NCBI GenBank assembly: GCA_049472395.1
Contig: JBLIRR010000021.1
Span: forward strand, 31,496 to 95,495
Reading direction: 5' to 3'
Source of the DNA: JBLIRR01 sp049472395
GTDB taxonomy: Bacteria > SZUA-182 > DTGQ01 > JBLIRR01
DNA length: 64,000 nucleotides
This document shows, piece by piece, positions 9,092 through 17,527 of the stretch (position 1 is the stretch's first letter; each line of letters opens with the position of its first letter). The notes under the pieces are model-generated. The model had not been told where the DNA came from. It saw only the letters and a list, made by a program, of their open reading frames with translations, and searched no databases. A program made the translations under genes and the position numbers.

Positions 9092-10485
9092 CAAAAGAAA
9101 TCTTTGATATAGTAGTAATAGGTGCTGGCCCAGCAGGCTATGCTGCGGCTATAAGAACAGCCCAGCTCGGCTTTAAGGTATGTTTGATTGAGAAGGACAC
9201 ATCGGGTTTGGGGGGAACATGCCTTAATCGTGGCTGTATTCCAACAAAGATCCTCGCAGGGAGTGCTCATTTATTGGAAGATATTAAGAAAGCGCAGAGA
9301 TTTGGGATACAGACAGGGGGAATCGGCTTTGAGTATAAGACATTAAAAAGACATAAGGAGAGGGTTCTCAAAGAGCTGAGGCAGGGTCTTGCATTTGTCC
9401 TTAAGAAAAATAAGATCACAGTAAAGTATGGTTTCGGAAGATTCGCCGATAAAAATTCCATAGAGATTGAACATGAAAGCGGCACAGAGGTGGTTCAGGC
9501 TCACCACATTATTTGTGCAACAGGGTCTGACCCTGCGCCCTTTCCGGGTATGGACGGGAAAAGAATTATTGATACGACGCACGCCCTTGAACTTGACGAA
9601 TTGCCTAAAAGTATGATTATTGTTGGAGGTTCCGTAAGTGGGTGTGAATTTGCCTCGATCTATAAGAGCTTTGGAGTTGATATCACTATTATTGAAATGA
9701 TGGATTCAATCCTGACTCTCCCGCATATGGAAAAGGAAATAATAGAGGAGCTTTTATCAGTCTTTGTTCGTAGCGGCATAAAGATAATATGTGGCGTCAG
9801 GATTATCTCTGCACAACGAAGGGGAGAGAGAGTGGTTGTGTATTTCGAAGAGCGTGGTGAAAAAAAGAGCAAAGAAACAGATATGGTGCTGATCGCCGCA
9901 GGCAGAAAGTTGCTTACCGACAATCTCAATTTAGCTTCGGTTGGCGTGAAGATCGGCGGGCAGGGAGAGGTTATGACAGATGGGGATTTCCGCACCCAGT
10001 GTGATACCATTCGTGCCATTGGCGATATTTCCGGCATTCCCATGTTAGCACATCGGGCGTATGCTCAAGCCAAAGCCGTAAGCGCGGACATTAAGGGACA
10101 GAAGCATTCGTTTGACCTTCGTACAATACCCTGTTGCATTTTTACCAATCCTCCCATATCTATGGTCGGACTTAGCGAAGACGAGGCATTAAAGGCGGGG
10201 AAAAAGGTTAAAACGGGTGTATTCCCCTTTGAATATCTAGGAATAGCCAGATCGCTTGATAAGACAGAAGGATTCGTGAAAATAGTATGCGATCAGAAGG
10301 ATACTGTCGTGGGTGGCCATATTATCGGTCATCACGCCACAGAACTGATCCAGGAGATAAGTCTGGCTATGAGCAAAGGATTAACAGTGAAAGATATAAC
10401 ACATGTGATTCATCCCCATCCCACTTTCTCTGAAGCCCTCTTGGAGGCCGGAGAGAATGTGCTGGGGGAAGCACTCCATATGTAG
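9088..10485 (+). CDS. lpdA: Dihydrolipoyl dehydrogenase (E3) family flavoprotein
   Basis: E3 reoxidises dihydrolipoamide of 2-oxoacid dehydrogenase complexes or the glycine cleavage system, passing electrons to NAD. Visible are the FAD motif GAGPAGYAA (residues 12-20), the redox disulfide Cys45/Cys50 in GGTCLNRGCIPTK, an NAD-binding IIVGGSVSGCEFAS, and the C-terminal active-site HPHPTFSEALLEA. Length 465 is standard. No E1/E2 or gcv gene is nearby, so the partner complex is unknown. It starts inside the DUF1015 stop codon (ATGA overlap). Confidence 0.9.
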   Translation: MTKEIFDIVVIGAGPAGYAAAIRTAQLGFKVCLIEKDTSGLGGTCLNRGCIPTKILAGSAHLLEDIKKAQRFGIQTGGIGFEYKTLKRHKERVLKELRQGLAFVLKKNKITVKYGFGRFADKNSIEIEHESGTEVVQAHHIICATGSDPAPFPGMDGKRIIDTTHALELDELPKSMIIVGGSVSGCEFASIYKSFGVDITIIEMMDSILTLPHMEKEIIEELLSVFVRSGIKIICGVRIISAQRRGERVVVYFEERGEKKSKETDMVLIAAGRKLLTDNLNLASVGVKIGGQGEVMTDGDFRTQCDTIRAIGDISGIPMLAHRAYAQAKAVSADIKGQKHSFDLRTIPCCIFTNPPISMVGLSEDEALKAGKKVKTGVFPFEYLGIARSLDKTEGFVKIVCDQKDTVVGGHIIGHHATELIQEISLAMSKGLTVKDITHVIHPHPTFSEALLEAGENVLGEALHM

Positions 10486-10497
10486 GATGAGTAAAAG

Positions 10498-11142
10498 ATG
10501 GAAATGATTCTTAATGAAATAGAAGCACGAATTCTCGGTTCATTGATCGAGAAAGAGATGACTACTCCCGATTACTATCCGCTCACATTAAATGCTCTCA
10601 CCAATGCATGTAATCAGAAATCAAATCGGGATCCTGTGATGAGCCTTGAGAAGAATATTATTATTCGCACGCTTGACGAAATGCGCATTAAAAAGCTTGT
10701 GGTTCAAAAAGAAGCAATGGACAGCCGTGTGCCGAAGTATGCCCAAACACTCGATACTCTCTTTGGATTTTCTCAGAAAGAAGTGGCTCTTATATGCGCT
10801 CTTTTGCTGCGAGGGCCGCAAACTGTGGGTGAAATACATATCCATACCTCCCGAATGAATAAATTTAATGATTTATCCGACGTAGAAGCCACTCTTAAGG
10901 AATTGGCAGAGCGGGAGGGTGGCCCATTTATTATAAAGCTTCCCCGGCAAAGCGGACAGCGTGAATCCCGTTATGCACACCTTTTCTGCGGTGAGGTAGA
11001 TTTTGAGAAAATTGCTTCTGCTCAAATCAATACGGAAAACGGCGACCGTCTCGCGAAACTTGAAACAGCCCTTGATTCTCTGCGCTCCGAATTTGACGAG
11101 TTACGGCAACGCTTTTTCGAATTTATAAAACAGTTTGAGTAA
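10498..11142 (+). CDS. YceH/DUF480 family winged-helix protein
   Basis: The 214-residue protein matches the YceH (DUF480) family: EARILGSLIEKEMTTPDYYPL at the start, then LTNACNQKSNRDPV and, in the second winged helix, LLRGPQTVGEI. The family has two tandem winged-helix domains. Its function is uncertain and no catalytic residues are known. The C-terminal 40 residues form a probable coiled coil (LAKLETALDSLRSEFDELRQ). It follows lpd by 12 bases, so it is likely the third gene of that operon. A second ATG two codons in is an alternative start. It converges on the parvulin gene with 9 bases between. Confidence 0.88.
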   Translation: MEMILNEIEARILGSLIEKEMTTPDYYPLTLNALTNACNQKSNRDPVMSLEKNIIIRTLDEMRIKKLVVQKEAMDSRVPKYAQTLDTLFGFSQKEVALICALLLRGPQTVGEIHIHTSRMNKFNDLSDVEATLKELAEREGGPFIIKLPRQSGQRESRYAHLFCGEVDFEKIASAQINTENGDRLAKLETALDSLRSEFDELRQRFFEFIKQFE

Positions 11143-11151
11143 TGGTCAATC

Positions 11152-12849
11152 TTATGGTGTCCGAGGCGGCGGTGGAGGGCCTGTAGCTCCCGGTTGTCCT
11201 TGAGGAGGCTGAAAATTAGGTGTTTTTGGTGCAGCCTCAACTATTTTATTTAATGCCTCATTATCGATCGTGATCTTTGCTTTTGATTTTAACTCAGCAA
11301 TAGTGCTTTGCAGTTTTTGCAGTTTTACATATTTCTCAACACCCGTTTTTACATCTTCAAACTCAGATGCTCCTTCTGCTTTATGATCGAGGAGCTTGAT
11401 AATATAGTATCCATTATTTGTTTTAATTATAGTGCTTAGTTTCCCAACCTCGAGATTTTCAAGTGCTTTATTAAATTCAGGCCCTTGATTCTGGAGTTGA
11501 GAAAGTGGTATAAATCCCGCTTCTCCTCTGGTATATCGCACTGAGGGATCTTTAGAGTATTTTACTGCGGTCGCGGAAAAATCAGCCCCTGCCTTCAATC
11601 TTTGGAGAACTTCTTTTGCTTCCTGCTCATCATGGAGAAATATGGATTGCAATTGTACCCTTTCAGGTGCATTGAGAAACAAACTTTTGTTTTCATTATA
11701 GAAGTCACGCATTTCTTTCTCAGTGACCGGCAAATCCCCCATTAATTTTATCATTGCATAGTCCTGCCCAATGATTGTTGCTTCGTTAATCTTCATGAGA
11801 TTAAGATAGGTCTTGTCCTTATCGTATCCTAAACGCTTTGCTTCTTCATAAAATAGATAAAGATTAATCACTTCATCCATTCTCTTATTTAAGAATGAGG
11901 GTTGTTTAAGAAAGGGGCTATCTAATTGATTATATGCTGATTGTCCCATAAGAAGATCTTCTAATTTTATCGGATGATCACCTACTTTGGCAAGCTCAAG
12001 AGACAAATGCTCTTTACCAATTTTATCTGCCTTTTCCAGGGCTTTAATATTCTTTTCTATACGTTTGATAGTTACCTTTCCTTGCAGCTCTTTGATAAGG
12101 TTTTCCTGCGCTTCCGTCACTCTTTTATTTTGCAGTTTGAAACGAAGATATCGCTTTTTATTCTCAAGATCCTGAGGGGTCAATTGTTCATGGCTCACTG
12201 CCTTATAGATCGCATATCCTCTTCGAGTCTTAATAGGTGAGCTCCACTGGCCATCATTTAATTGAAACAGACTTTTTTCATCTTCAGATGAAATTTCTCC
12301 TTCGAAATAACCCGTATCCATTGTAACAAAACCGATCCGCCCTCCCCTCATTTTATTTTCGGCTATTGATTTTTGCTTGGCAAGTTCAGCAAAATCCTTT
12401 CCCTTTTTCAACAATTCAATAATCTGATCAGCTTCGCCTTTTGTTTTCACCACAATATTTTGAAAGTCAACCTTTTTCCTTCCATAGGGTGGAATGAGGC
12501 TCTCCAGTTCCTTCTCAGTCAATTCGGCTTTACTCTCTAATTTTTTTCTTTGGAAAAACTGAATGAGCTGCTGTTTCTTCAATAATTCAATACGTTCTGT
12601 TAATACCTCATCCTTTTTATAATTTTCTTTTTGAGCCTTTTCAGCAAGCAATATGAATTGAATGATCTGGTCCAGTAACAGACGGGGATCACTGTGGCCC
12701 TTAGTAAGTATTTGGAAATTCTCAAGTTCTATCTCCGTTCCATTTACTGTCGCGATAGGTTTTGCCTCTATCGGTGTACAGATTGCCATAACCATGAACA
12801 TGAATGTTACTACATAGATGCTGAAATTGACGAATGTATTTTTTTTCAT
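11152..12849 (-). CDS. Periplasmic peptidyl-prolyl isomerase with two parvulin domains
   Basis: An N-terminal signal peptide (about residues 1-29, ending in EAKP) exports the protein. Two PpiC/parvulin domains follow. The first, about residues 130-240, contains KGKDFAELAKQKS, GGRIGFV and SPIKTRRGYAIYK. The second, about 395-500, contains AGADFSATAVKYSKDPS and GKLSTIIKTNNGYYIIKLLD. The middle resembles SurA/PpiD-type chaperone helices. The tail is Pro/Gly/Gln-rich (GATGPPPPPRTP). It would help fold outer-membrane or secreted proteins. A GGAGG lies about 7 bases before the ATG. It is a single gene divergent from coaE. Confidence 0.9.
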   Translation of the reverse strand: MKKNTFVNFSIYVVTFMFMVMAICTPIEAKPIATVNGTEIELENFQILTKGHSDPRLLLDQIIQFILLAEKAQKENYKKDEVLTERIELLKKQQLIQFFQRKKLESKAELTEKELESLIPPYGRKKVDFQNIVVKTKGEADQIIELLKKGKDFAELAKQKSIAENKMRGGRIGFVTMDTGYFEGEISSEDEKSLFQLNDGQWSSPIKTRRGYAIYKAVSHEQLTPQDLENKKRYLRFKLQNKRVTEAQENLIKELQGKVTIKRIEKNIKALEKADKIGKEHLSLELAKVGDHPIKLEDLLMGQSAYNQLDSPFLKQPSFLNKRMDEVINLYLFYEEAKRLGYDKDKTYLNLMKINEATIIGQDYAMIKLMGDLPVTEKEMRDFYNENKSLFLNAPERVQLQSIFLHDEQEAKEVLQRLKAGADFSATAVKYSKDPSVRYTRGEAGFIPLSQLQNQGPEFNKALENLEVGKLSTIIKTNNGYYIIKLLDHKAEGASEFEDVKTGVEKYVKLQKLQSTIAELKSKAKITIDNEALNKIVEAAPKTPNFQPPQGQPGATGPPPPPRTP

Positions 12850-12992
12850 CTCGATCCTCCATTTTTATTATATACGTATTCGTTGCAATTGGATTATAAT
12901 CATATTAAATTAGTAATGGTATGTCAAGCGCCAGAGCACTTCTAATTTTGGAAATATTTTCACAATAATATGGGTGTCTTGAGAGGAAGAGG

Positions 12993-13634
12993 ATGGTAAC
13001 GATGTTAAAAATAGGTCTTACAGGGGGCATCGGATGCGGGAAAACAACTGTCGCTGGAATGTTTGCAAAACGGGGAGCGAAGGTTATAAACGCAGATGAG
13101 CTTGTTCATGAATTATTAATATTCCGGGAAGATGTAAAAGAAAAAATCATCACACTCTATGGAGAGGATATTCTATCACACAGCGATGGGAATATTGACA
13201 GAGGAAAACTTGCGCAGAAATGTTTTGTGACAAAGGAGCAGCTTGAGCCACTCACCACACTCCTCTACCCCGAGGTGAGGACACAGGTGTGGAGCGCAAT
13301 GGAGTCTTTTTCACAGGAGGGTATAACACTTTGTGTTGTGGATGCCCCGGTTCTTTTGGAGGCAGGATTTGAGCCCCTTTTTGATAGAATCATGCTCGTT
13401 ATCGCTCCCCCTGATATTCAATTTAAACGTCTTGTACAAAAGGGTTTCACCATCGGACAGATTAAAGCCAGGATGCATTTTCAGTGGCCGACATGGATTA
13501 AAGCACGGTATGCGGATTTTATTATCAATAATGGCGGAAGAAGAGAAGACACACAAAAGCGGTTTAATAAGATATTTTTCGAGAATTTCTATGTCAGAGC
13601 GCACCAGGGTGAGCTTTCTCATCTGAAACGATGA
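12993..13634 (+). CDS. coaE: Dephospho-CoA kinase
   Basis: CoaE phosphorylates dephospho-CoA in the last step of coenzyme A synthesis. The P-loop GLTGGIGCGKTTV starts near residue 8, followed by the INADELVH segment, LYPEVR near residue 90, and VVDAPVLLEAG, all in the expected order. Length 213 is normal. Two close ATGs are possible (12993 or 13002). I keep the first, which has GAGG and AGAGG just upstream. The gap to the divergent parvulin gene carries a fragment of the CTTCTAATTTT repeat near 12940. Confidence 0.92.
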   Translation: MVTMLKIGLTGGIGCGKTTVAGMFAKRGAKVINADELVHELLIFREDVKEKIITLYGEDILSHSDGNIDRGKLAQKCFVTKEQLEPLTTLLYPEVRTQVWSAMESFSQEGITLCVVDAPVLLEAGFEPLFDRIMLVIAPPDIQFKRLVQKGFTIGQIKARMHFQWPTWIKARYADFIINNGGRREDTQKRFNKIFFENFYVRAHQGELSHLKR

Positions 13635-13659
13635 AGAATTAATGCAAAAAAACCGATAA
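13632..13659 (+). promoter_or_regulatory. Sigma-28 (FliA)-like promoter before the flagellin-like gene
   Basis: TGAAGAAT, a 12-base gap, then ACCGATAA (13652-13659) closely match the flagellar sigma-28 pattern TAAAGTTT-N11-GCCGATAA. The same geometry, with the same 12-base gap, occurs upstream of the second flagellin at 44298-44325. The leader to the ATG is about 85 bases and holds a perfect 7-base inverted repeat (GCTATAG at 13679-13685, CTATAGC at 13696-13702). Confidence 0.65.
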
Positions 13660-13744
13660 AGATAATAAATATTATTTTGCTATAGCGTGTGTATACTATA
13701 GCTGCAAGACAGGAGTGCTGTTTATTTTCTCAGGAGGGAGAATT

Positions 13745-14590
13745 ATGTTAGTGTCCAAAGTAGCAATTGATGAAGCCCGCTATTATTTGAGCCATACAGC
13801 CAAAACCATGGATTCTCTCACTGAAAAAATAATAACCGGCAAAAGAATCACTTCCGCCGCAGATAGTGCCTATGAATGGCTGCAGATAAGGAAAGGGTAT
13901 CGTAAATACAGTACCCTTCAATCTATTAATATCAGCCTCAACGAGCTTGCAAATGATATACGGATTGCTGATTCGGCAATGGAGGCCATTAATGATATTA
14001 TTGAACAGATGGAAGGTGATCTTACGACAATCGTAGAATCACATCCTCCTTATGAGGCTGAGAGCAAGGAGAGGGAGGCTCTTGTGGAGATTTTCAACAC
14101 TTTACGCGAGCAAATTAATCAATTAACCGAACCCTCCGGGAATCTCGGGGCACGGATGATTATGGCTGATCCTCAGTCTGTTCCGGAGGCTGGAGATTTA
14201 ACCGTAGTCATTGGTGATAATGGGGCATTTAAAAAAATAGGAAGCTTAGAAGTCCATACAGGCCCCACCGGCCTTGATATTCCTGAGCTTACCTCGCCAG
14301 CCACTGATGAGGTGATCAGAGATGCACTGGACAATCTCCAACTTGCTCGAGAAAAGCTTAATAAAAGGCGGACGGTGCTTTCTTTGGAGGCTTTAAGTAT
14401 AGAACGCTCCATTGAGTATAACGAAGAGACTGCTCATATTTACCGTATGCAGGCAGAAGCACTTGAGATTGCTAATGATACAGAAGTGAGTATAGAACTT
14501 AAAAGCATGGAACTGCGTCACAGTCTCACAATTGAAGTAATCGGAAGTTTATTTGATAATCATAATCAATTATTAGCATTGTTGCAATAA
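13745..14590 (+). CDS. Divergent flagellin / FlgL-like filament protein
   Basis: The 281-residue protein has the two-ended helical plan of flagellin. The N-terminal part (SLTEKIITGKRITSAADSA, then a helix with IRIADSAMEAINDIIEQME) parallels the D0/D1 helices of flagellin. The C-terminal part (LDNLQLAREKLNKRRTVL, then long helices ending HNQLLALLQ) parallels the C-terminal D1/D0. It is distant from the clear flagellin at 43286-44149. A minor flagellin or hook-filament junction-like role is plausible. The start at 13745 has AGGAGGG 6 bases upstream; an earlier in-frame ATG at 13715 has no such site. flbT follows after 2 bases and flaF overlaps flbT, so this is a three-gene flagellar operon. Confidence 0.78.
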   Translation: MLVSKVAIDEARYYLSHTAKTMDSLTEKIITGKRITSAADSAYEWLQIRKGYRKYSTLQSINISLNELANDIRIADSAMEAINDIIEQMEGDLTTIVESHPPYEAESKEREALVEIFNTLREQINQLTEPSGNLGARMIMADPQSVPEAGDLTVVIGDNGAFKKIGSLEVHTGPTGLDIPELTSPATDEVIRDALDNLQLAREKLNKRRTVLSLEALSIERSIEYNEETAHIYRMQAEALEIANDTEVSIELKSMELRHSLTIEVIGSLFDNHNQLLALLQ

Positions 14591-14592
14591 AC

Positions 14593-15015
14593 ATGGCTTT
14601 AAAAATTACTTTAAAACCACATGAACGTATGGTCATTGGTGGTGCAGTTGTTACTAATGCCAATTCGAATACAAGTGCGAATTTGATTATTGAGAATAAT
14701 GTTCCTGTTTTACGTGAAAAAGATATTTTGAGCGTGAAAGATGCGAATACACCGTGCACCAGAATTTATTTTGTGATTCAGCTCATGTATGTTGATGAGG
14801 AGAATCTTGTCACTCATCATAATACATATTGGAAGTTAGTACACGATCTGATTAGAGCGGCACCAAGTGTGCTCGGCTTAGTTGATCAGATAAGCGAACA
14901 AATATTAAATGGGCGATATTATCAAGCACTGAAGATTGCTCAAAAATTAATCAAATATGAACGGAGGTTACTTAGTCGTGAATATGAATTTGTCGGACGT
15001 ATACAAAACCATTAA
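14593..15015 (+). CDS. flbT: Flagellin post-transcriptional regulator FlbT
   Basis: The 140-residue protein matches FlbT: MALKITLKPHERMVIGGAV at the start, the LREKDIL segment, and NTPCTRIYFVIQLMYVD. In Caulobacter, FlbT binds the 5' leader of flagellin mRNA and limits its translation until the hook is complete. Here the gene lies 2 bases after a flagellin-like gene and overlaps flaF, the same pairing as in Alphaproteobacteria. Possible targets are the long hairpin-bearing leaders of the two flagellin genes in this window. The link to these leaders is inference. Confidence 0.9.
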   Translation: MALKITLKPHERMVIGGAVVTNANSNTSANLIIENNVPVLREKDILSVKDANTPCTRIYFVIQLMYVDEENLVTHHNTYWKLVHDLIRAAPSVLGLVDQISEQILNGRYYQALKIAQKLIKYERRLLSREYEFVGRIQNH

Positions 15016-15355
15016 TAAAGAAACAATGTCAGGACGCGAATTAGAAGCTGAGGTGTTAACCCAGGCAGCTCAAAAGCTCAAGGATTGCCAGGAAAATTGG
15101 GATGCTGCAGACCGTGATGAAAAATTAGATGCAGCCTTAAAATTTAACCAATTGCTGTGGAGTATATTTCAGGGGGAACTCGTTGAAGAAGATAATCCTC
15201 TTTCAAGTGAATTGAAAAGGGATTTGCTCAGTTTGAGTGCCTTTGTCGACAAGAGAATTTTTGAGGTTATGGCGTATCCGTCTCCTGAGAAGCTCACTAT
15301 CCTTATTAATATTAACCACAATATTGCAGATGGTCTGCGCGCTGTTCCCTCTTAA
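14978..15355 (+). CDS. flaF: Flagellin assembly/regulatory protein FlaF
   Basis: The product matches FlaF: SGRELEAEVLTQAAQKL, then DAALKFNQLLWSIFQGEL, and the strongly conserved block beginning LKRDLLSLSAFVDKRIFEVM with INHNIADGLR at the end. In Caulobacter FlaF works opposite FlbT and is needed for flagellin production and secretion. GGAGG at 14963-14967 sits 10 bases before a GTG at 14978, which I choose. ATG codons at 14957 and 14984 are alternatives. The gene overlaps the end of flbT. A terminator follows at 15370. Confidence 0.88.
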   Translation: MNMNLSDVYKTINKETMSGRELEAEVLTQAAQKLKDCQENWDAADRDEKLDAALKFNQLLWSIFQGELVEEDNPLSSELKRDLLSLSAFVDKRIFEVMAYPSPEKLTILININHNIADGLRAVPS

Positions 15356-15369
15356 ATTAAGAATGCATG

Positions 15370-15405
15370 GGTACCAAGCAAAAGTATGCTTGGTACCACT
15401 CTTTT
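15370..15405 (+). terminator. Hairpin terminator after flaF
   Basis: A perfect 11-base stem (GGTACCAAGCA at 15370-15380, TGCTTGGTACC at 15387-15397) with a 6-base loop is followed by a short, interrupted T stretch. It closes the flagellin-flbT-flaF operon. The weak T run means termination may be partial. Confidence 0.65.
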
Positions 15406-15433
15406 AGCCTATAATTTTAGCCTATGATAAGGT

Positions 15434-17034
15434 ATGGAAAAGATTTTAATCATTCAGCTTTGTCGTTTGGGAGATGTCGTGCAAACTCTCCCTTTGGTTA
15501 TGAGGCTCAAAGAGGTGAAGAAAGGGAGTCATATCTCCTTTGTCTGCAGAAAGGAATATAGTGGTATCGTTCCTTGTAGCTATGGAGTTGATCGGCTTAT
15601 ATATCCTTCCCATGAATTTTTAGGTCAGATTGAGAAACAGCCAAAAGATGCTCTCAGGATAATTCCCGAGCTTGAGGAGGAATATGATTATGTTATAAAT
15701 CTGACTGCCAATCCCATAGCTGGCCGAATATGCTAGGCAGTCAAAGCTCAGCGAAAGTCCGGCAGAATTATCACAGATAATGGAGAGAGTATAATCTTAG
15801 GGGATTTTGCCAAATACTATTTCTCATTCTCTGATAATAGGCTCCAGAATCTTTTTAATATTGTGGATATGTATATTGGCATGGGAGACGTTTCCCATCA
15901 TCCGGTGCATGGCTATATTAGAATAGGGGAGAGGGAATATGAGGGGGCAGAAAGACTTATGCGGCAGAATGGATATAAAAAACATGGAAAACTTATCGCT
16001 TTGCAGCTTGGGGCGAATAAGCTTCATCGCGCCTGGCCTATTGAGAAGTATGCTCTGCTTGCCGACCAATTAGCGCATGAGTATAATGCAGAAATAGTTC
16101 TTTTAGGCATCGAAGAAGAAAGGAAGCTCGCCTCCACCTTTCAAAAGCTTAGCAATACAGCAGTCATTGATCTTACAGGAAAAACAGGACTCTCTGATTT
16201 GGCGGCTGTGTTAAACATAGTCGTCTTCTGATAAGCAATGATACCGGTACTGTGCATATTGCGGCTGCCGTCGGCACACAAGTCCTCGGATTATTTTTCT
16301 CTTCAGCTTATTTCACGGAGACAGCCCCCTATGGAACGCATAATATTGTCATCCAGACAGAGCTTTCATGCCCACCCTGTCATGAAAAAGACCTATGTGA
16401 AAAAATACAATGCAAAGACTATATAACCGTTCCCGCAGTCAAATATGTGGTCGATGCCCTCCTCGAGAGGAGAAATGATCTTGAAGATTTTAATTTTCCG
16501 CATCTCTCTCTTTATCAATCCAGGTTCTTATCAAATGGAATGTTGATCTATGTCCCTGTGTGCACATCAGGGATTTCCGGGCACTATCTCACAGGTTTCT
16601 TCAATAGGATCATGTGGGAAAGTGCACTTGGTATAGAGCATGATAAAGCCTTTCTCAATGAATTTATCCCGAAGATGAGAATTCTCAAAACTCTTAACAA
16701 GCCCATGGAAAAACAAAAGAACGACCTGTGCTTTTTGCACAGCTTATATTTGAAAGGCACACACTCAGCAGAACAAATTGTGTCTGCCTGCGCCTCTTCT
16801 TCACCAAATCAGGAGATTATACTTTCGTTTTTTAATGAGTTACAGGCCATTGAATGTGATATTTCAAAACCGGATTTTTATCCTGGGATAATAAAGGATT
16901 TTCATTCGCTGGAAATGCTCGACTTACGGTATGATCATTGTTCCGCACTGGCTGGGCAACTTGCCCGAAAATACCGGAAGCTTAAGGATATTACAGATAT
17001 TTTTCTTAAAAACCTTGCATGCCTTTTTACATAA
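15434..17034 (+). pseudogene. Broken family-9 (heptosyltransferase-like) glycosyltransferase
   Basis: Three frames together give one GT9 protein of about 530 residues. The N-terminus (KILIIQLCRLGDVVQTLPL) is a typical GT9 start. An in-frame TAG at 15734-15736 interrupts it after NPIAGRIC. The same frame then continues through LIALQLGANKLHRAWPIEKY to about 16228, where a one-base shift leads into the third frame, giving LISNDTGTVHIAAAVGTQ, the GT9 acceptor-loop signature. After the GT9 core, about 200 residues of unknown character follow. Two independent lesions argue for decay, not one sequencing error, although assembly error cannot be excluded. It follows the flagellin-flbT-flaF operon, a place where flagellin-modifying enzymes are common. 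Confidence 0.78.
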
Positions 17035-17161
17035 ATTCTATTACCGTGTCATAACTATCACAGGTATAAATAACTATTTTATTTTTAAATTATTTTTTCT
17101 TCACTGGCCTGCTCTCCAAAACTTCATTGTCATAATTCCTATCACGCCTGCATATGAGTTG

Positions 17162-17192
17162 AGAGCATAATGTGTGGCATATATTATGCTCT
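17162..17192 (+). terminator. Hairpin downstream of the GT9 pseudogene
   Basis: A perfect 10-base inverted repeat, AGAGCATAAT (17162-17171) and ATTATGCTCT (17183-17192), with an 11-base loop. No strong T run follows, so termination is uncertain. The rest of the gap 17035-17527 is AT-rich and holds a second hairpin (AGTAACAA at 17293-17300, TTGTTACT at 17307-17314) and two tiny start-stop units. Confidence 0.4.
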
Positions 17193-17409
17193 TTGCATTA
17201 ACATAAAATTGTGTATGCCTTTAGAGAAAGAGCGGATATTGAGAAGAAAAGGGTTAAAGGGGATGTGGTTAGATAGGATATATGATCCACAAAGTAACAA
17301 TCTTTGTTGTTACTATTCATTAAAAAATTCAAAATTTATTTAACTACACGTAATCTATTCTTGTCTCATCCCCGGTATCCAAGAAATGAAACCCGTAACC
17401 TTATATAGT

Positions 17410-17490
17410 AAGGAGGATAATATATGATTATATAGGCTGCATAAAGAGTGGTTAAAGAGAAAAAAGGAGAGAAAACACTATATGGCATAA
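17410..17490 (+). promoter_or_regulatory. Two minimal leader reading frames with Shine-Dalgarno sites
   Basis: AAGGAGG (17410-17416) precedes ATG-ATT-ATA-TAG at 17424-17435. AAGGAGA (from 17464) precedes ATG-GCA-TAA at 17482-17490. Both lie in the leader of the secreted-protein gene at 17528, whose own ribosome site follows. They could be regulatory minicistrons or chance A/G-rich sequence. Confidence 0.3.
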
Positions 17491-17527
17491 AGAACCTTAT
17501 CAAAAGAGTAGGAAGGAAAAATTGTCC

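Noticed and set aside
15734..15736. Possibility that TAG is read as an amino acid in this organism
   Set aside because: TAG ends intact genes here (for example tldE and lpd), and the same GT9 gene also has a frameshift, so decay explains it better.
16232..16426. Separate gene in the third frame within the GT9 region
   Set aside because: It overlaps the GT9 continuation frame, which matches the family signature; this frame does not.
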